Source: Bacillota bacterium (GTDB taxonomy: Bacteria > Bacillota_G > Limnochordia > DTU010). Taken from it: DNA of 34,021 nucleotides. This document shows, piece by piece, positions 8,424-16,971 of this stretch (within the stretch, counting starts at the first letter, position 1; each line of letters starts with the position of its first letter). The translations under genes and the position numbers were made by a program. The notes under the pieces are model-generated. The model searched no databases. It was not told the DNA's origin and saw nothing but the letters and a program-made list of their open reading frames with translations. The DNA lies in contig JAAZLQ010000157.1 in assembly GCA_012799255.1 (NCBI GenBank), positions 1 through 34,021 on the forward strand, given 5' to 3'.

Positions 8424-9656
8424 CTAGATACTATCAAGATGAAATTCCCTATATAAAGCCTGTACAGCCCGTTGGATATGTTCTTCAAGAATTAAACAAG
8501 AAATGTTAGCATGGGAGTCACTGGTCTGATAAATGGGAATTTCCTCGGCGTCCAAACAACTTACAACCCGGGCCATTACCCCTGGCACACCATGCATGCC
8601 TGCACCAACTACAGAAACCTTGGCAAATCCCACTTCGATTTTAACATCTAATCCCAAGGGGGTCAAAGCATCGCGGGCAATTTCTACTTTAGCCTGATCA
8701 ATCACAAAAGCAATTGAATCTAAAGACAGATAGATTAGATCTACACTAACCTCAGCTTCCGCCAACACCCGAAAGACAGTCGCCCCCAGACCGGAACTAT
8801 GAAAGTTCTCGGCACCATCAATTCTCACTTGAGCTCTTTTGCCAAGATGCGCAATACCAGTAACGACACGATCTGCCACTTGTTCTCCGCCAAAAGCAGT
8901 TTTCACCTTAACCCCATGACCGATGGAGGTACCTCCTTTTGATTGGATCACTGAACGAACCTGCAGTGGAATACCTTCTTCCATAGTCAGTTCTGCAGCC
9001 CGGGGATGCATCACCTTAGCGCCCATGTGACCCATCTCCACAACCTCGCGATAGGACATCACTTTCAGGGTAGGAGCATCGGGAATAAGCTGAGGATCTG
9101 CTGTCTTAATGCCATCCACATCTGTGTAAATTTCAACCCTCTCAGCCTTTAACACCACACCCAAGACGGCCGCCGTTGTGTCACTTCCGCCCCGTCCTAA
9201 GGTGGTCACCACACCATCTTCGGTTACTCCCTGAAAGCCGGCTACAACCGGGATCCTTCCACCCTTTAGTTCTGCCCACAATCTTTCAGCTTGAACACTC
9301 AAAACCCGTGCCCCTAAGTGCACATTGTCTGTGGTAATCCCACATTGCCAACCCGCTAACGCGACAGAAGCAAGCCCCAGGTTACATAAACCTTCAGCAA
9401 AAATGGCAGCTGAAATTATCTCTCCACAAGAAAGCATAAGGTCCAGATTTGCTCCCCGTGCATTGGGATTGGTTTCGTGTAGTAGTTTGATTAAGGTATC
9501 TGTAGCATAAGGATCTCCGATACGCCCCATGGCCGAGACCACCACTACTGGCATTAGACCTTTCTCTACCGTTTCCCAAACCCTCTGCATCGCCTCCTTA
9601 CGTAATTCAGGGGTAGCTAATGAGCTCCCGCCAAACTTCTGCACCACAATTCGCAT
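8424..9656 (-). CDS. dapG: Aspartokinase (DapG-type, two ACT domains)
   Basis: A 410-residue monofunctional aspartokinase that phosphorylates aspartate. The kinase domain (about 1-250) begins with VQKFGGSS and contains GRGGSDTTAA and the EIYTDVDGIKTADP loop. Two C-terminal ACT domains (about 265-335 and 345-405, the second with SVVGAGMHGVPGV) should bind an effector such as diaminopimelate or lysine. The position between asd and dapA matches Bacillus dapG, the diaminopimelate-controlled isozyme. The ATG is preceded by GAGGTGA, which overlaps the asd stop. Which amino acid inhibits it cannot be read from the sequence. Confidence 0.94.
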   Translation of the reverse strand: MRIVVQKFGGSSLATPELRKEAMQRVWETVEKGLMPVVVVSAMGRIGDPYATDTLIKLLHETNPNARGANLDLMLSCGEIISAAIFAEGLCNLGLASVALAGWQCGITTDNVHLGARVLSVQAERLWAELKGGRIPVVAGFQGVTEDGVVTTLGRGGSDTTAAVLGVVLKAERVEIYTDVDGIKTADPQLIPDAPTLKVMSYREVVEMGHMGAKVMHPRAAELTMEEGIPLQVRSVIQSKGGTSIGHGVKVKTAFGGEQVADRVVTGIAHLGKRAQVRIDGAENFHSSGLGATVFRVLAEAEVSVDLIYLSLDSIAFVIDQAKVEIARDALTPLGLDVKIEVGFAKVSVVGAGMHGVPGVMARVVSCLDAEEIPIYQTSDSHANISCLILEEHIQRAVQALYREFHLDSI

Positions 9657-9660
9657 GCTC

Positions 9661-10704
9661 TCACCTCGCTGGAAAGGCGCCTATTTTGTTAGCATACTCA
9701 GCAATTTGCACAGCATTAAGAGCTGCTCCTTTGCGAATCTGATCTCCTACAACCCAGAGGTTCAGCCCGTTTTCAACCGTTAGATCCCGTCTGATACGCC
9801 CTACATAGACCGGATCTTGCCCAGAAGTAAATAAGGGCATGGGATATTCCTGCTCTTGAGGATTATCTATTACGACAACACCAGGTGCCTGCCTTAAAAT
9901 CTCACGACATTCCTCGGGAGACAAAGGAGCAACCGTTTCTACATTTATACTCTCACTGTGGGAGCGCATGACTGGAATTCTAATTGTTGTGGGTGAGACC
10001 TTGAAGTTAGGATCCCCAAACAGTTTCTGGGTTTCATACACCATTTTCCATTCTTCCTTAGTGTAGTCTTCTTCTGCAAAGACATCAATTTGGGGAATCA
10101 CGTTGAAAGCAATTGGGTAATGCTTTGGCTCATTGGCCACTGGAAGAATTGCTGCTTCCAACTCTCTACCAGCAACATAATCCTCAGTTTGACGGCGCAG
10201 TTCATCCATTCCTCGGCCACCAGCACCAGAAACAGCCTGATAAGTGGAAACCACAACCCGCTTGATACCAACTTTATCCAAAATCGGTTTGAGGACAATA
10301 GCCATTATAATGGTCGAGCAATTTGGGTTGGAAATAATGCCGCGATGCTTGCGGATTTCCTCACCATTAACTTCTGGCACAATTAGAGGAACATCGTCCC
10401 TTAACCGAAAAGCACTAGTGTTATCTATTACTAATGCTCCAGCATCAACCGCAGGCTTTACCCACTCTTGGCTAACCTGACCTCCCGCGGCAAAGAAAGC
10501 AACATCCACACCTTCGAAGGCTTGAGCCGATACCTCTTGCACTGCATATTCTTTTCCGCCTACCAATACCCTACTACCAGCTGAACGGGCGGAAGATAGC
10601 AGAGTTAAGTTATCAATCGGAAACTCCCTTTCAACCAATAGGTCCAAGAGCTCTTGGCCAACCATACCCGTTGCGCCCAGTATAGCTACATTTAGTTTCC
10701 TCAT
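9661..10704 (-). CDS. asd: Aspartate-semialdehyde dehydrogenase
   Basis: A 347-residue enzyme that reduces aspartyl phosphate to aspartate semialdehyde with NADPH. The N-terminal dinucleotide motif is GATGMVGQELL (10-20). The nucleophilic cysteine is in SNPNCSTI (Cys129), with AVSGAGGRG and the histidine-containing RIPVMRSHSE further on. An AAGGAGAG site precedes the ATG. It stands between dpaB and dapG with gaps of 16 and 4 bases, as in the Bacillus dipicolinate operon. Confidence 0.97.
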   Translation of the reverse strand: MRKLNVAILGATGMVGQELLDLLVEREFPIDNLTLLSSARSAGSRVLVGGKEYAVQEVSAQAFEGVDVAFFAAGGQVSQEWVKPAVDAGALVIDNTSAFRLRDDVPLIVPEVNGEEIRKHRGIISNPNCSTIIMAIVLKPILDKVGIKRVVVSTYQAVSGAGGRGMDELRRQTEDYVAGRELEAAILPVANEPKHYPIAFNVIPQIDVFAEEDYTKEEWKMVYETQKLFGDPNFKVSPTTIRIPVMRSHSESINVETVAPLSPEECREILRQAPGVVVIDNPQEQEYPMPLFTSGQDPVYVGRIRRDLTVENGLNLWVVGDQIRKGAALNAVQIAEYANKIGAFPAR

Positions 10705-10720
10705 CTAAAATCTCTCCTTG

Positions 10721-11323
10721 TCAGTTAACTTTTCGCAATTCCCTCTCTATTAGCACTGGCTGCAGTTGCTTGTTTTGCAATGCCAATTCAAGGGTTGGCA
10801 GGATTAAGTCCATATCTGCCACCAATGACCTAGGTTTCTCTTCGGGATTATCTTGACCGAAAGGAACAAAGTACACGTTGGGAGTGTTCAAAAGGACGCC
10901 AATATTCTTGGCATTGAGCCCTAGGGCATCATTAGTGGATATGGCTAACACTAAGGGTTTTCCGTTACGAAGCTGCGTTTTAGCAGCCATGAGCACTGCG
11001 GTGTCGGTAATGGCATTAGCTAACTTGGCACAGCTATTACCAGTACAGGGTGCAATGATCAGACAATCGAGCAACTTCTTAGGACCCAGGGGTTCTGCTT
11101 CCACAATCGTAGTAATCACCGATCTACCTGCTAGCTCTGCAAAATGCGCAACAATCTCCGTTCCTATCCCGAAACGTGTTGTCGTATTTAAAACTGTCTC
11201 TGAAGCTATGGGGTAAATTTCCGCCCCCGCTTGTTTGATCTTTTCGAGCTGTGGCCAAATTTCCTCATAAGTGCAATGACTACCAGTCAAAGCAAACCCG
11301 ATGTTCCTACCTCTTAGAGTCAT
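10721..11323 (-). CDS. dpaB: Dipicolinate synthase subunit B
   Basis: A 200-residue flavoprotein-fold protein (SpoVFB). The beginning IGFALTGSHCTYEEIWP, the ASETVLNTTTRFG stretch and the APCTGNSCAKLANAITDTAV segment are typical of DpaB. With DpaA it makes dipicolinic acid, which dehydrates the spore core with calcium, in the mother cell. The gene overlaps dpaA by four bases (ATGA). Flavin binding is suggested by the fold but has not been shown to be essential in the family. Confidence 0.95.
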   Translation of the reverse strand: MTLRGRNIGFALTGSHCTYEEIWPQLEKIKQAGAEIYPIASETVLNTTTRFGIGTEIVAHFAELAGRSVITTIVEAEPLGPKKLLDCLIIAPCTGNSCAKLANAITDTAVLMAAKTQLRNGKPLVLAISTNDALGLNAKNIGVLLNTPNVYFVPFGQDNPEEKPRSLVADMDLILPTLELALQNKQLQPVLIERELRKVN

Positions 11324-12219
11324 GATATTTCCTCTCCTAGCAGTTTTTGGAGCAGGTGAGGAATTGTATTTATTAGAATCTCTGCCGCTGTTCTTGGTGC
11401 AACTTGCCCTGGAAGCGAAAGTGCGTGAATTGCCCGTAAGCCAAGTTGCTCTGCTGCAATAAAGTCGCAGCCACCGGGGCCAGACGCAATATCTATGATA
11501 ACACTTTCTGAATCTAGAAGTCTCAGATAAGAGCGCGGCAGAACCAATGCAGGAATTGTGTTGAAAATAATATCGAAATCTGTCCTGGTGTTCAGAGCAC
11601 TTAAGGGCAAGGGTTCGCAGTTGATGACCACCGCCCGAGCTAAATCTGCGTCGGAACGTGAGGCTACTGTTACCCGTGCTCCTAAAGCGACCAAAGTCTT
11701 AGCCAAGGTAGTTCCACAACGACCCAACCCCAACACGAGACACCGAGAGCGATGGATAGTAATGGCGGTGTTTTCCATGGCAACCTGGATAGCGCCTTCG
11801 GCTGTTGGTATTGAATTTAAGATTGCAATCTCATCGATCTCGGCCATTTCCACAAGAGTTAGATCGTATTGCGTTGCTAGTCCCTTAATCACGGGTCTGG
11901 CAACTCCTATTAACAATGGGGTCTTAGCCGGAACCAAGGGTAAAACCTCTGGCAGATTAATAGCTACCTCTCCACTCCCCATACTGGCCCGAATCCAACC
12001 TGCGGCATCAGTATTACTCATGGGAGCGATAATCGCTTTGGCGTCGTGTACAGCTTCCTTGGCGTTAGCAAAATGCAATGCTCGCTTCAACTCTCCCTGT
12101 TCGGGGAAACCCACAAGGCGTAAATCTGCACCACAACCAACTAACGCCACAGCCAGATCAACTTCCCGTTGATCGCATCCCAACATGGCTATGGGTATAC
12201 CTGAAAGCTGACTTGCCAT
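11320..12219 (-). CDS. dpaA: Dipicolinate synthase subunit A
   Basis: A 299-residue protein (SpoVFA) with an N-terminal substrate domain and a Rossmann NAD(P)-binding domain, seen at LVLGLGRCGTTLAKTL (about 155-170) and ending in VTVASR. It oxidises the DapA product toward dipicolinate together with DpaB. GAGGAGGG lies upstream of the ATG. It is the second gene of the unit, 31 bases after dapB. Bacillus expresses this pair from a SigK promoter in the mother cell. I see no clear SigK promoter in the short gap here, so expression probably comes from upstream of dapB. Confidence 0.95.
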   Translation of the reverse strand: MASQLSGIPIAMLGCDQREVDLAVALVGCGADLRLVGFPEQGELKRALHFANAKEAVHDAKAIIAPMSNTDAAGWIRASMGSGEVAINLPEVLPLVPAKTPLLIGVARPVIKGLATQYDLTLVEMAEIDEIAILNSIPTAEGAIQVAMENTAITIHRSRCLVLGLGRCGTTLAKTLVALGARVTVASRSDADLARAVVINCEPLPLSALNTRTDFDIIFNTIPALVLPRSYLRLLDSESVIIDIASGPGGCDFIAAEQLGLRAIHALSLPGQVAPRTAAEILINTIPHLLQKLLGEEIS

Positions 12220-12250
12220 GACCAGCCCTCCTCACCGAAACTCAATAGTA

Positions 12251-12958
12251 CTATATTCCGGTGAAGAGAATGTGTTCTAATCCAACAACTACTCCTTTAA
12301 TCTGAGAAACCTTACGGATCGCCAAGAGTACCCCTGGCATAAAACACTCTCGATTTGTTGAGTCATGCCGCAAGGTCAACGTTTGACCTGGTAATCCCAG
12401 GATTACCTCCTGGTGAGCCACTAACCCCGGAAGGCGCACACTGTGGATAGGGATTTCTCGCTCATGTACTTCTTCCATCAATGTTCGAGTCCGTAAGGCT
12501 GTTCCTGAGGGAGCATCTAATTTTTGTGCATGATGATATTCAATGATCTCGGCGTGCTCAAAAAAAGCAACCGCTTCTTTGGCATACTTCATCAATAAGA
12601 CTGCGCCAATAGCAAAGTTTGGCGCGATAATGGCCTTCCAGTTCTCTTGAAGTGCCCTTGTTTGCCATTCCTTAAGCTGTTGCTCAGTAAAACCAGTGGT
12701 ACCAATAACCATTGGTACATTGTGCGCCAAGCAAATCTCCATGCTCTCCCCCACCGCTTGAGGGGTGGTAAAATCAACCACAACATCGGCATTTACCTTT
12801 TGTAAAGCCTCTGCCAAACTGGTGAATACCTTCAAATCATCCCGTTCCCTACCAGCTGGATCTACTCCGGCCACGAGGTTTAGATCGGCGGCGTTTTTTA
12901 CTGCTTTACAGACTTCCTGACCCATTTTACCATTAACTCCATTAACTATAACTCGCAT
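12251..12958 (-). CDS. dapB: 4-hydroxy-tetrahydrodipicolinate reductase
   Basis: A 235-residue reductase that takes the DapA product to tetrahydrodipicolinate for diaminopimelate and lysine. The Rossmann motif is VNGVNGKMGQEV. The signatures DFTTPQAV, GTTGFTEQQL, APNFAIGAVLL and the catalytic EYHHAQKLDAPSGTA are all present. I choose ATG 12958 as the start because GAGGAGGG lies 8 bases upstream and the protein then begins directly with the Rossmann strand. A longer frame from 13069 would start in the preceding terminator. It is the head of the dpa operon, which is not its place in Bacillus. Confidence 0.95.
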   Translation of the reverse strand: MRVIVNGVNGKMGQEVCKAVKNAADLNLVAGVDPAGRERDDLKVFTSLAEALQKVNADVVVDFTTPQAVGESMEICLAHNVPMVIGTTGFTEQQLKEWQTRALQENWKAIIAPNFAIGAVLLMKYAKEAVAFFEHAEIIEYHHAQKLDAPSGTALRTRTLMEEVHEREIPIHSVRLPGLVAHQEVILGLPGQTLTLRHDSTNRECFMPGVLLAIRKVSQIKGVVVGLEHILFTGI

Positions 12959-12992
12959 CTTTCTTCCCTCCTCTGTAGCCATTCCTGTTGAT

Positions 12993-13020
12993 TCTATATT
13001 CAGTTGAAACTTTCCTGCAA
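12993..13020 (-). promoter_or_regulatory. Possible promoter for the dapB-dpaAB-asd-dapG-dapA unit
   Basis: On the minus strand TTGCAG (13015-13020) and TATAGA (12993-12998) are 16 bases apart, in the only gap between the upstream terminator and dapB. It is a moderate SigA-like match. A mother-cell sigma factor promoter could also be here but I could not recognise one. Confidence 0.35.
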
Positions 13021-13033
13021 ACGACTGGGGCAA

Positions 13034-13060
13034 TAAAAAAAGGCCACCTGCTGGCAGCCT
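13034..13060 (-). terminator. Rho-independent terminator upstream of dapB
   Basis: AGGCTGCC pairs with GGTGGCCT (eight pairs, two G-U) around an AGCA tetraloop, followed directly by TTTTTTT in the minus-strand transcript. It closes the stress-protein gene and separates it from dapB. Confidence 0.78.
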
Positions 13061-13074
13061 CTTCATCAATCAAT

Positions 13075-13581
13075 CTACGTATTCTTGCCTCCATGTGCTT
13101 CCACATCTTTGGCCCCATTTTGTCTCAATATGGAACTGGCCTCGCTGGCTTTATCATCACTTGTTTCTATAACCGCAAGAACGCCACCTTGCTTCAGATT
13201 TTCCTCATACTGGCGCCCTCTTTCTTCTGGAATACCCAAGTCAATTAATCCCCCGGCTACTCCACCTGTTACCGCACCAGACAACACCCCTGCTAGGGGA
13301 CCAGCTGCCACAATGGGACCAATCCCGGGTATTGCCAAGGCTCCCACACCTGCCAAAAGGCCCGCCATTCCTCCTAACGCTCCACCCCAGGTGGTGCCGT
13401 CAGCGATAGAATCGGTACCCATGTCCCCTCCTACTTCCATATCAGTCTTCTGGTTCTGGCCCTTCTGGTCATCCCTGGCCACAATGGAAATCTCGTTATC
13501 TTTAAACCCTTTATCTCTCAGAGCCTTTACTGCATCTTCTGCAGTTGAAATATCATTAAAGACGCCGATCACAGTTGACAA
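13075..13581 (-). CDS. Glycine-zipper general stress protein (YflT-like N-terminus)
   Basis: A 168-residue protein in three parts. The N-terminal 35 residues (VIGVFNDISTAEDAVKALRDKGF) match the start of heat-stress proteins of the YflT/GsiB-17M type. The middle (about 65-115) is a glycine/alanine-rich hydrophobic glycine zipper, likely to insert in or associate with membranes. The C-terminal part (GGVLAVIETSDDKASEASSILRQNGAKDVEAH) repeats the N-terminal ferredoxin-like pattern. The start is TTG 13581 behind AAAGGGGG. Its role is unknown; such proteins are often stress induced. A terminator follows. Confidence 0.75.
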   Translation of the reverse strand: MSTVIGVFNDISTAEDAVKALRDKGFKDNEISIVARDDQKGQNQKTDMEVGGDMGTDSIADGTTWGGALGGMAGLLAGVGALAIPGIGPIVAAGPLAGVLSGAVTGGVAGGLIDLGIPEERGRQYEENLKQGGVLAVIETSDDKASEASSILRQNGAKDVEAHGGKNT

Positions 13582-13614
13582 TAAAATTCCCCCTTTCGAT
13601 ATCTTGAGTCTAGC

Positions 13615-13914
13615 TTACCCAAAAAAAGGGGGCTTATTCCAACTCGCTTTTTCTTCTATTTTTTTCATCACCTCGCCATAGTCTTCCGCAGTAGTAAGAT
13701 CAACGATAATTAAATCCCGGCCAATCTTTTTTATGCCACGCCAAGGAATAACAATCAACTTGGGGCGAAACCAACGATTACCATAAGGTATCACAATTGA
13801 TTGGACCTCACCGGTACGTAAGTTGATGATCAGGTCGGTATGGTCTACGACTCCAAGTCTGATCCCTTCATCGATGCACACGATCTCCTTGCCAGACAAC
13901 TCAGAATACCGCAT
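13615..13914 (-). CDS. ymxH: YlmC/YmxH-family PRC-barrel sporulation protein
   Basis: A 99-residue protein beginning MRYSELSGKEIVCIDEG and containing LGVVDHTDLIINLRTGEVQSI and the basic IPWRGIKKIGRDLIIVD end, the PRC-barrel pattern of the YlmC/YmxH group. In Bacillus ymxH sits between mlpA and dpaA, and the same neighbourhood is kept here with additional genes between. The start ATG 13914 has GAGGTGA five bases upstream; a longer frame from 13935 would begin before that site. The function is unknown, with the link to sporulation coming from family distribution and context. Confidence 0.85.
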   Translation of the reverse strand: MRYSELSGKEIVCIDEGIRLGVVDHTDLIINLRTGEVQSIVIPYGNRWFRPKLIVIPWRGIKKIGRDLIIVDLTTAEDYGEVMKKIEEKASWNKPPFFG

Positions 13915-13953
13915 ACCATCACCTCGGCTTAGCATATGTTTAGGCTCACGTGA

Positions 13954-15189
13954 CTAGAACTTCCACCCCCATGTTATGCAAAAACTAAAAGGGTTGCTAA
14001 AACCTGAGGTCATACTCCCCCGATCATATTCGCCTATGTCAATTTGCAGGTACTTACCATCATCACCGTAACGCACCATAACAGAATAATGGGAACGGGC
14101 AGTCAAAAAATCATACTTTCCGATCGCACGCCAATCCAGCAGGTTTTCGAACCTTATTTCTAGACGGGCAATCATCCGTTCTCCATCAAAGCGCATGCTA
14201 CAACTGGCAGCAGATAGCTTGGTGTCATATCGAAAACTATAGTTTAGGGGATCTACTCTAACCTGATTATCCCCTTTGCTATAACGGAGAATAAAGGCTG
14301 GATTTGGTTCCAAACGCCACTCTAGGCTAGTGTTCTTCTCTACTGAACTAAACTCCCAAGACCGCTGAGGATACTTTCTTGTCCTGTCCAGATTGGTTTG
14401 GCGTCTAATGTTAAAACCCACGTCTAAACCGGCCAGCGGAACAGTTGTCTTAAACTGCCACCCAACCCTATTTGGAGTGTATTTATTACTTTTGGCTAGG
14501 GGACTTAGAAAGCCCGGATCGATTTTATGCAGAACGAGCTCTGTTTCGAAACCTCGCCCTTCGCGCTTGAGCTCAAGGACAGATCCTTGACTGTCTACTC
14601 CCGCACCATTGGTCTGGGAACCTAAGGCAGCACCCAACTTCCAATAACCCCAGCTTGCTATCCCTTCAATTACGTGAGCCACACCGCTCTCCTTCCTCCC
14701 TGCAAACCTGAGTTGGAGGGTTTTTACTAGAAGGTTTCGTAGATGTAGCTCACTAGAGCAAAAAAGCGCATCCACTGAATCTAGATTCTTCAGTGGGACG
14801 TTTTTCAGAAAACCCAAGTGCATTTGGTCAGTGTAAACACCTACTGAATAGGTTTCTTCACTGTAGTTGTTCTTGTTGATCAAGCGAAAACGATCAGAGG
14901 TAGTGTAGTGATCAAGATTATGATTGACAATAAAGTCGATCCTATCCCATAGCAAAGCTCGAATTTGCCATCTGTCATCCACTCGGACACCATCCGTAGG
15001 TCGAAGGTTCAGATCAAGTCCCCAACGTAGATCTAGATAAGACCAGTTCTCCAAAAAGTCTATGCTTAACTTACAGACAGAATCATGTGTTCCTACTGAA
15101 CCAGTAAGTTCATGTTCAACCTCGGCAGCAGCCACACTGGTTGCGACAGTCACTAATAATGCACATAAAAAAACCCCGCGCATGTTCAA
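13954..15189 (-). CDS. Putative outer-membrane beta-barrel protein, exported
   Basis: A 411-residue protein that I cannot place in a named family. It begins with a classical signal peptide (short basic start, hydrophobic core FLCALLVTVATSV, AAA cleavage site). The rest has no further hydrophobic helix and shows many short strands of alternating polar and nonpolar residues, rich in Y, W, F, R and D, such as GYWKLGAALG, VGWQFKTTVPL, HYSVMVRYGDD and KYLQIDIGEY. The last strand ends SFCITWGWKF, with a C-terminal phenylalanine. This is the recognised pattern of outer-membrane beta-barrels. The TTG start at 15189 has AGGAGAG upstream (an ATG two codons later is possible), and a good promoter precedes it. 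Alternatively it could be an exported spore-envelope or cell-surface beta protein. Confidence 0.6.
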   Translation of the reverse strand: MNMRGVFLCALLVTVATSVAAAEVEHELTGSVGTHDSVCKLSIDFLENWSYLDLRWGLDLNLRPTDGVRVDDRWQIRALLWDRIDFIVNHNLDHYTTSDRFRLINKNNYSEETYSVGVYTDQMHLGFLKNVPLKNLDSVDALFCSSELHLRNLLVKTLQLRFAGRKESGVAHVIEGIASWGYWKLGAALGSQTNGAGVDSQGSVLELKREGRGFETELVLHKIDPGFLSPLAKSNKYTPNRVGWQFKTTVPLAGLDVGFNIRRQTNLDRTRKYPQRSWEFSSVEKNTSLEWRLEPNPAFILRYSKGDNQVRVDPLNYSFRYDTKLSAASCSMRFDGERMIARLEIRFENLLDWRAIGKYDFLTARSHYSVMVRYGDDGKYLQIDIGEYDRGSMTSGFSNPFSFCITWGWKF

Positions 15190-15237
15190 AAAGAAACACT
15201 CTCCTTTTGGACATCTCCCTGGGCGCGGAGTGAGAAT

Positions 15238-15266
15238 ATTATAACATAAACAGACTATTTTTTCCA
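15238..15266 (-). promoter_or_regulatory. SigA-type promoter for the beta-barrel gene
   Basis: On the minus strand TGGAAA (15261-15266) is followed 17 bases later by a perfect TATAAT (15238-15243). The -35 overlaps the end of the dUTPase-like gene. It gives a leader of about 45 bases before the beta-barrel start. Confidence 0.65.
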
Positions 15267-15620
15267 GGCATATCCTTCCCGATCCGACTTTCCTTCTTGC
15301 CGCGAAAAGTTCTCTTGATTCTTCCGAACATAAGCATGGTAAAGCTCGTCCGGACCAATCCCTGCCTTAAGACACATACTTATGAAAAAATGGAGTACAT
15401 CCACAATTTCTTCGGTAAGACGCTCCTGGTCAATCTCCTTGGCATCCTTCCACCACTTAAAGTTCACTTCATCTAGGATTTCACTTAATTCCGAGATAAT
15501 GGCCAGGACTTCCTTTTGTATCCAAACCTCTTTACTGTACTGCAAACCCCGTTTTTCAACAACAGCCTGATCAAAGCTCTGCTGCAAACGGAAAATCTCC
15601 CTTAACATATCATTTGACAT
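15255..15620 (-). CDS. MazG-superfamily dimeric dUTPase-like protein
   Basis: A 121-residue all-alpha protein of the MazG/dUTPase-2 type. The metal-binding acidic pattern is split between helix 2 (IISELSEILDEVNFKWWKD) and helix 4 (LTEEIVDVLHFFISM), and the KWWKD and VDVLHFF words are characteristic of dimeric dUTP diphosphatases. The predicted reaction is dUTP (or related nucleotide) to dUMP plus pyrophosphate. GAAGGGGG precedes the ATG at 15620, which lies within the last 19 bases of mlpA. The exact nucleotide is not certain from sequence. Confidence 0.8.
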   Translation of the reverse strand: MSNDMLREIFRLQQSFDQAVVEKRGLQYSKEVWIQKEVLAIISELSEILDEVNFKWWKDAKEIDQERLTEEIVDVLHFFISMCLKAGIGPDELYHAYVRKNQENFSRQEGKSDREGYAWKK

Positions 15621-16858
15621 GGTACATCCCCCTTCGCAAAATGACTGGGTCCAAGTCCTGCCCAGCTCCAGCTGTCTAGATTGTAAAGCGTGCCCGCTAG
15701 TTCAATTACATCTGCATAGGTTACCTTCCTGATGTGGTCCATCACCTCATCCGGCGTGATTACCTGACCAAAATCCATTTCTCCCTTGGCCAGCCTAAAC
15801 ATACGATTACTGGTGCTCTCTAAGGATAACTGGAGGCCACTTGTTAGCTGTCCTTTAGCCCTTTCGAGCATGTCTGCTGTGATCAGCGTCGGTATTTCCT
15901 TAAGCAGCCCGGAGAGCACATCCCAGATTTCAGCCCAGTTCTGGGGACGAAAACCTGCGTAAACCCCAATCAAACCCACATCTCGATAGAAAGAACTGAA
16001 AGAGTAAGTATTATACACTAACCCCCGTTCCTCTCTTAGCTCCTGAAAGAGCAGAGAACTGATTCCCCCTCCGATCATCGCATCCAGTAGATGCAGGGCA
16101 TATCGACGATTATCTAGCCGTGATAGGGCAGGCCCACCTAGACAGAGATGTACTTGCTCAACATCCTTTTCCACAAATTGCTTTCCACGCACTTCAGGGC
16201 ATGGCTTAGCTAGCGGTCTGTTTGACCCTTGAGGCAATGAACAAAAGGCTGGGGCAAACTGCTCTACCACCTGTCCATGGGCAATGTTCCCAACGCAGGC
16301 AATGACCATCCGATTAGCAGTATAGTTCTTGGCTAGATAGTCATGGATCAAAACGGGAGAAAACTTAGCAATGGTGTCTTCTGATCCCAGAATGCTCTTG
16401 CCCAAAGAATCATGGGGCCAAAGTACAGTCGCAAACAGGTCGTGTACAAGTTCTTCTGGCGAGTCTTCGTACATGTGCAATTCTTCTAAAACAACATTCT
16501 TTTCCTTAGCCACTTCCACAGGTGAAAACAAAGAATTAAGCAACATATCTTGTAATAAATCCGCTGCCACCTGAAAGTGCTCATCCAGGACCTTAAAGTA
16601 ATAACAAGTCTGTTCTTTGCCGGTAAAGGCGTTGAGGTCTCCCCCACGCCTGTCCATGATCTCGGCAATATCTCTGGCAGAGTAGTTTGGGGTCCCCTTA
16701 AACATCATGTGTTCGATGAAATGGGCAATTCCCCCTTGATGCGCCTCTTCATCCCTACTGCCCGCCTCAAACCACACCCCTAAAGTAGCTGAGCGTAAAT
16801 AAGGCAAATGCTCTGTGATTATCCTAATCCCATTGGGTAGTACTGTTCTTTGGTACAT
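15602..16858 (-). CDS. mlpA: M16-family zinc peptidase (MlpA/YmxG)
   Basis: A 418-residue inverzincin of the processing-peptidase type. The zinc motif is HFIEH (residues 46-50) and the third ligand lies in LEELHMYEDSPEE about 70 residues on. The C-terminal half holds the non-catalytic repeat with GGGISSLLFQELREERGLVYNTYS. It is a cytosolic or envelope-associated peptidase; its position beside ymxH and the dpa operon matches Bacillus mlpA. The start is ATG 16858 behind GCAGGAGG; the in-frame GTG at 16873 overlaps that site. A possible promoter (TGGAAA, 17 bases, TAGTAT) lies at 16883-16911. Confidence 0.92.
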   Translation of the reverse strand: MYQRTVLPNGIRIITEHLPYLRSATLGVWFEAGSRDEEAHQGGIAHFIEHMMFKGTPNYSARDIAEIMDRRGGDLNAFTGKEQTCYYFKVLDEHFQVAADLLQDMLLNSLFSPVEVAKEKNVVLEELHMYEDSPEELVHDLFATVLWPHDSLGKSILGSEDTIAKFSPVLIHDYLAKNYTANRMVIACVGNIAHGQVVEQFAPAFCSLPQGSNRPLAKPCPEVRGKQFVEKDVEQVHLCLGGPALSRLDNRRYALHLLDAMIGGGISSLLFQELREERGLVYNTYSFSSFYRDVGLIGVYAGFRPQNWAEIWDVLSGLLKEIPTLITADMLERAKGQLTSGLQLSLESTSNRMFRLAKGEMDFGQVITPDEVMDHIRKVTYADVIELAGTLYNLDSWSWAGLGPSHFAKGDVPCQMIC

Positions 16859-16882
16859 GTAAACCTCCTGCACAAGCTGGTC

Positions 16883-16911
16883 ATACTAACCAGATCGCGC
16901 TTATCTTTCCA
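16883..16911 (-). promoter_or_regulatory. Possible promoter for mlpA
   Basis: Minus strand TGGAAA (16906-16911) and TAGTAT (16883-16888) with a 17-base spacer. The -35 word is the same as at 15261. The -10 matches only four of six positions, so this is tentative. The gap of 113 bases to the divergent plus-strand gene must also hold that gene's promoter; the best word there is TATGAT at 16930, without a good -35. Confidence 0.35.
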
Positions 16912-16971
16912 CTGAATTTTAGATACGACTATGATACCATAGATTCAGAAGACCAGAAAGGGGGGCTTTTT

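Noticed and set aside
11558..12172. Long plus-strand open frame (204 codons) opposite dpaA
   Set aside because: It is antisense to a well supported gene, has basic low-complexity content and matches no family; similar frames opposite rnj, asd and others were rejected likewise.
12959..13069. An N-terminal extension of dapB
   Set aside because: It starts in a terminator and lacks a ribosome site; ATG 12958 has an excellent one and begins at the Rossmann strand.
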